Of a stretch of DNA of 64,000 bases, positions 58,626 to 64,000 are shown piece by piece. Made by a program: the position numbers and the translations under genes. This DNA is from Vigna angularis (Eukaryota > Streptophyta > Magnoliopsida > Fabales > Fabaceae), in NCBI RefSeq assembly GCF_016808095.1, contig NC_068975.1:24187501-24251500 (forward strand), read 5' to 3'. The notes under the pieces are model-generated. The model was not told the origin of the DNA, searched no databases, and saw only the letters and a program-made list of their open reading frames with translations. Position 1 is the first letter of the stretch. The number at the start of each line of letters is the position of its first letter.

Positions 58626-60580
58626 TTTTTTATTACCTAGTTTGCCCTTCTTCCAGTTTAAAAGATTATTCTATATATAAGTTAATAACAACTGTACAAA
58701 TATGGAATATATGAATATTGAAGTGAGTGAGAAAAATTAAATAAATACTCTAAGGCGTGGAATCAATATGTATTTATAAACTTTGAAGTTTATGATGAAA
58801 TTTCTGGGAAATAATTAAGATAAATAAAAAACAAACTAATAAAATTATTTCGACAATTGATGTTTTATATATATAATTTGAAAATGTTTTTAAACTTGAA
58901 ATATTAGAAAGAAAACCTAATATGACTTGATGGTAAGAATAAATTAATTTTAATCAACATATTTAAAATTATTGTTATATAATATTAGTTAATTGATAAT
59001 ATGGGGTACAACCTTTGATCAATTAATTGAAGTTAATTTTATTAAGAAATTAAGATTTAAAAAAGTTAATTAAGTGATTATATGATTAGAATTTATCAAA
59101 AGAAATCTAATTTTAAGTAATTTAAAGGAGTGGTTTTATCATATGATATTCTTTTAATCTGCTTATTATTTGTTTTGTTTCAGCTAAAAGTATCTTCGGA
59201 ATGATTTTGACAGTTTCTAACTAGATTATTGAGCACTGAGTGAATTTATTGTATTTTATATGAATCTTTACAAATATTATATAATCCTCAAAATTTGTAA
59301 TTCTTTTAATTGATTTCAAGTACTACGAGTACATATTCTCATAATTTTTCTTTAAGATTTATTATAGTTTTATTAGAAGCCGACAATAACAAACCCTATA
59401 ATCAATCTATTATATAAGTTACTTTTCGTTTTAATAGAAGACTGTACTACCTATACCGACACACATGATCTAGAAAAGCAATCAACAATTTGATTATATA
59501 GAACGAGTTAACTGCTCATGAAGATTTCATGTTTAATTACCAAAATGTGAGTCCTGAGTATAGATCAGATCAAACCATAAGAAATTGGATCATGATGCAT
59601 AATAGAACTATATCCGATCTATTTAATTATATTGGTAAGCAGTCCCAAGTTTTAGGCGAAGAAAATTAAAAATATATATTAAATATGCTTAGTATATAAA
59701 ATTATAACTCATTCTTATTTTAAATTTTGATACATTTTCTTACAAATTTAAAAATTATATAGAAATAGTTCTTTTAATTCAATTATATTAAATTTTTGTT
59801 AAAATATCAAATGTATTTTAAGATGAGTTTTGATTTGATTACACTGTTTTATCATATTCCAATTCAACGTCATTTTAAAATATTGTTTAACAAGCAAAAA
59901 TAAATTAAATTAATTTAATTAAAAAAATTATATTTATTTATTTATTGAGAATTAAAATATATCAAAATTTTAAAAAAATATCAAATTTTAACTTTTTATT
60001 TAGACTAAAATTTATTTAAAAATATTTGTTTGACTTTTTCTATGTTGGACGAATCCATGAAAATCATGTTTAAACAACAGGCTTAAGTTCTATTTAAATT
60101 TTATTATCTTTATTTTAATATCCATCAATTTTTTTATTATTATATTCACATGACGATATTGTCATAATGAAAGGGCTTGGTACAATTTTGCTAACTGCTT
60201 ACAATAAATAACATTAATTATGACTTACAATCACCCACTGCGAGTACTGTGTTTTCAAACACACATACCCCACCTGCGTATTCATTAAAAGACACTTTTA
60301 TCTTTTGGTGGTGCATTAATTTCACAAATTATTCCAATATTAACAAAATAAATTTTCAAAAACTGCTTATCCTATCTTTAAATTAAATTGCTAAAGGATA
60401 TCATATTAACAGGTGAATACTTTATCCAGGAAGATCACTACCATAGTTTGATAGACACGATAACTAAGAATTTCATTATAAGACACGTTTTCTTTCTTTC
60501 TGCACTTTAACATGTTATTTATAATATACGAAAATATAAAGTAAACTGACTAAAAATATATAAAATTGAGATTATATAAA
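58626..60580. other. Intergenic DNA containing block Y copy 2 (about 60130-60300)
   Basis: No gene seen. Block Y (ATTCACATGACG, TTTTGCTAACTGCTTACAAT, ATTAATTATGACTT) matches 50880-51050, upstream of gene 3. Confidence 0.6.
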
Positions 60581-60599
60581 TTATATTTGTTATAAATGA

Positions 60600-61210
60600 A
60601 TACAAATTAGTATATAAACATTGAATAATGTGTATTATTATCGTATAATCAATACATTAATAAATTTGCTTACTATCTAATGCTATTCATCGAATTAGTA
60701 TATAGATAGACTCATCTAATTTATAAGAATAGACTCGTCTAATATGTATTGTAATCTAATAAGTGAATGAATAGAATTATCTAATGTGTATTAATAGACT
60801 TGTATAATATGTGTATAAATAGATACGATTAATGTATATTTGCTAAACTCACTTAATCCGTGTATGGATAAACACATCTAATGTTTGTTATAAGACTTGC
60901 TTAATGTTTATTGTTAAACTCGTCTAATTAGTGTATGAACAAACTTGTGTAATGTACTTTGCTAGATTCATCTAATTAGTGAATGAACATAATCGTCTAA
61001 TGTGTATTAATAGACTCGTCTAACTTGTGTATATGAAAGCTTGTCTAATGTATATTGTTAAACTCATTTAATCAATATATGAATGACTTGTCTAATGTGT
61101 ATTACTAACTTGTTTGATCAATTCATCAATAACTCGTTTAATCAAAGTATTCCTAAACTCATCTAATCAATGTATGGAATGACTTGTCTAATATATTTAT
61201 GTTATACTTG
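60600..61210. repeat. Degenerate minisatellite based on GACTCGTCTAATGTGTATT
   Basis: About 20 irregular units of 25-40 bp, each with (A)CT(C/T)GTCTAAT, a TGTGTATT-like spacer and often GTGTATGAATAA. They are heavily diverged. The stretch has no open frame. Confidence 0.75.
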
Positions 61211-61529
61211 TTTCGGATGTGAGGTCGAGTTACTTCCAACTCCTACACACTTTTTGCTCTTCAACTGTTTGGTCTTCAACTCGAATCTTCTTTGATCTAC
61301 TGTTCGGAGGTGTACCTGTCAAAGGTTATTCGATGCTAAAGTCAGTAAATTGTCCGTTCGGTAATCTGGAACTAGTAATAAATGCACAGTAAATGTGTCC
61401 CATCTACCTCTTACCTTTAACCTGTATTTATAGTTTTTGTCGTGGGTTTGAGATTAGTGAAGTCTTAATTGCGGCCATATCTCAGCTCAATACCTTTAAT
61501 TTTTACTTACCTTAATCTTCAAGGAAAGC

Positions 61530-62800
61530 CTAATTATGGTTTTGTCAGAGCGGCCGCAGCGAAATGGTTAGCGTGGGATAACAAACCAAGAGGGGGGGTG
61601 AATTGGTTCTTACTAAAAACGTGTGCCTTAAAAATTTCTACTCAATTAAACTTACTTAGCAAATAATAAAGACAATAAAATAGAGTAAGGTTGAGAGAAA
61701 TTTGCACAGATGATTTTATCCTGGTTCGGATCTTACCAATCCTACGTCCAGTCGCTTATCTCAAAACAAGATAAACACTTCACTAATCACAAAACTATTA
61801 CAAACTACAATCACACAGATACAATTTGTAAAAGTTTAGAAAACACCTCTCTTGAAGCCACAAGAGATGAAACAACACCTCCTTTGAATCTTCACAAAGG
61901 ATGAAACACTTCCTCCGAATACTTCACGAAGGATGACTTCCTCTTCCGAACACTTCCTTAGACAGACCAAGGATGAACCAGCTATTCCTCTATCACCGTA
62001 GCAGTATTTCACCAACTTTACAGACAGAGTTTCCTTAGCTGAGCAAGAGCACACAATTCTCAAAGAATTCAGAGATGTTTAGCACAAGGGAAGAGTTGTT
62101 GTTGAGAGAAAATGAGAGTCTATTTATAGACTCATCCAAAGGCTCCTCCATTTTTCGTTTTCAACCTTTCTATCAGTGTTAATCGATTAGCTACAGTGGT
62201 TAATCGATTAACAACCCAACGGATACTTCAACGGCTCTAAAAACGGCTAGTTTTTCAAACGTTCACTATGTTAATCGATTAACAGCCCTTGTTAATCGAT
62301 TAACGCTAATCGATTAACACCCTCTGTTAATCGATTAGCACTGCACTGCTGGGCTTCTCCATGGCTCTCTGGAAAAATCGATTAACACCCTCTGTTAATC
62401 GATTAACGCTAATCGATTAACACCTCTTGTTAATCGATTAGCACTGCACAGTTTTTGCTTCTGGTTTATTTTTTACATCACTTTTGAATGCATACATGAA
62501 ACTACTAATTTTCCTATGTTCATACAATTATTACAAAAGGTTACAAGTCTTCAAAGATCATTCTTCATGATTCATGGTTGTTCTTGACTTGATTTGGGCA
62601 TCATCAAAATTTCTTCTTCATTATTTTGCTAACACGTTTTAGGTCCGCCGTTCGTCCTTGGATGTCCGGACTGATCATGCTTCTCATTGATCATTGATCA
62701 TTCTTTGGACGCCAAGGTCGTCCGGCTTGTAGGTGAGGAGAGAATGTCTTGGTTGTCTAGCCGTCTGCTCATACGGTACACCTCTCAATTTAAATTGTAC
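61530..62800. mobile_element. LTR-retrotransposon fragment with TTAATCGATTAA palindromes
   Basis: ACCAAGAGGGGGGGTGAATT near 61587 looks like a polypurine-tract/LTR junction typical of plant copia-type elements. A low-complexity region of ACTTCC/GGATGA words follows. At 62179-62440 about eleven copies of the self-complementary TTAATCGATTAA (some TTAATCGATTAG) occur, including a duplicated ~100-bp unit. No gag or pol frame was found. The small frames at 61469-62063 appear to be chance. Confidence 0.5.
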
Positions 62801-63119
62801 CACAAACCAATTCAATTAGTTTAAATTAAATTATCGAATTGCTTACAAACATTCAATAAAACAACTTCAACGCTTAGTTGTTTAAATAGCTTATTGGTAG
62901 GTGGTATACACTTTTTTTTTAATATTTTCTTTCAAATGGATCTCAAATTATTTATTATAAAAAAGAAAGTAAAAGCCTTTTTTTTCAGCAAACATTCACT
63001 CACAATAATTAAACTTTAAAAAGGAATTATCTTGTTTTTCTATAGTACCCTCCTTCCTTTTATAAGTTAACCGTGAATAACATTATCATAAACTTTAAAC
63101 ATGACAAGGTGAATCTTCT

Positions 63120-63680
63120 CCTTTAAATAGAACTGTCAAAATGGGTCACAACCCGCAAGCTAATCCGGCCCACCACGGGTTTGAGCCGTGTTGGGTTAGA
63201 AAAAATTATAGTTTTTTTATGCGGGTCAGATTTCAACCGGGCTCGTTTAAACCCGGCTCATGCGGGTTGAACTCGTGGTAGGCCGAGTGGGCTCACCAAT
63301 CCACCTACCTAATTTTATTTTATTAAAATTTAATTTAATTTTATAAAAAAATATTTATTATTTTGTTTTTACTTGAAAAAATTATTTAACTTTCTTATTT
63401 TCAAAATTAATTAAACACCCATGGAAGTGAAATTTGGGAGTGAAATTTGTTTAGATTTGTATTATAGAAAGTTTGTAATTTTTTTATTTAAAAAAATTAT
63501 AATTATGTGAGCCAATGAGCCAACCCGTTTACCCACCAACCCGTGGTGGGTCAAGCCGGGTTCGAATTTTTCTGACTCACTAATAAATGAGTCGGGTTGG
63601 GTTGGCTCACTAAATGACCAACTCGTGGTGGGTCGGATCAGACCGGACCGGATGACCATTTTGACAGCTCTATCTTTAAA
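63120..63680. mobile_element. hAT-like MITE with 8-bp TSD
   Basis: The body is 63128-63672 (545 bp), with terminal inverted repeats TAGAACTGTCAAAATGG and CCATTTTGACAGCTCTA. Flanking octamers CCTTTAAA and TCTTTAAA match at seven of eight positions. Subterminal regions contain many CCCG/GGGTT words (AACCCGTGGTGGGTC, CCCACCAACCCG) able to fold back. No transposase. Confidence 0.8.
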
Positions 63681-64000
63681 CATCATCTATTCTACACCTA
63701 AAATAATATTACTAGAATTCAAATAATGATCTAATCGGATTAATGATAAAAAAAAAATAAGAAATAAAAAATTGTATTATTTAAACGAGATGTAAGACAA
63801 TAAAAATAAGGAGAAGACAAACGTACTTATTATTGATATTTTTATTTTATTTATAATTTTAATATGATTTTTTAATTACTTATTATTGTTATTATAATAA
63901 CTAGCGTAAATATAATACACATATTTATATTAAAATACTATAATTTAAAAAATATTAAAAATAGATATATATTGCTAAGAAAGAATATATGAATTTAATA

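Overview
The window is AT-rich nuclear DNA from a flowering plant. The CYP79-type P450 genes, and several repeat families that I associate with legumes (GGGTTAAATATG-ended Mutator-like elements, TGTAAGACCC-type LTRs, a miniature retrotransposon LTR), point to a phaseoloid legume such as Vigna or Phaseolus. The species is an inference and no marker in the window fixes it. I saw no tRNA, rRNA or bacterial-type gene.

The functional core is a tandem cluster of three apparently intact, plus-strand cytochrome P450 genes of the CYP79 family, at 8727-10616, 28179-30499 and 55793-58293. Each has two exons with one phase-0 intron at the same codon, a TATA box about 73-99 bp upstream of the ATG, and the CYP79 signatures (DNPSNA in the I helix, PERH, a GRRGC haem loop). 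CYP79 enzymes convert an amino acid to its aldoxime, the first step towards cyanogenic glucosides, nitriles and other defence compounds. No downstream pathway gene (CYP71/CYP83/CYP736 or UGT85) lies in the window. Copies 2 and 3 are close paralogues and copy 1 is more distant.

Almost everything else is repeats. Four Mutator-like elements have perfect 9-bp target-site duplications (1927-3397, 19877-21725, 24350-25933, 33631-34923), and a fifth (about 35493-37883) lacks its right end. Four of the five carry fragments that look like host coding sequence: an FkbM-type methyltransferase, the C-terminus of an NT-C2/coiled-coil protein, an unrecognised coiled-coil protein, and the end of a GH3 gene. 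There is also a complete but mutated CACTA transposon (37904-45868, 3-bp duplication CAC), two smaller CACTA-like elements, a solo LTR (11799-14308) with a GTAAT duplication, other LTR and TRIM remnants, a hAT-like MITE (63128-63672), and a 2.3-kb uninterrupted array of the heptamer ATTATTT (46310-48620).

Homologous non-coding anchors occur in the same order upstream of gene 2 (18.35-26.4 kb) and upstream of gene 3 (31.45-35.5 kb). Genes 2 and 3 therefore look like products of a segmental tandem duplication that transposons later stretched, each side collecting different insertions. Exon 1 of genes 2 and 3 contains a 206-bp identical tract while exon 2 and the introns have diverged, which suggests gene conversion. 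The left edge (1-1300, minus strand) holds a decayed transposon gene.
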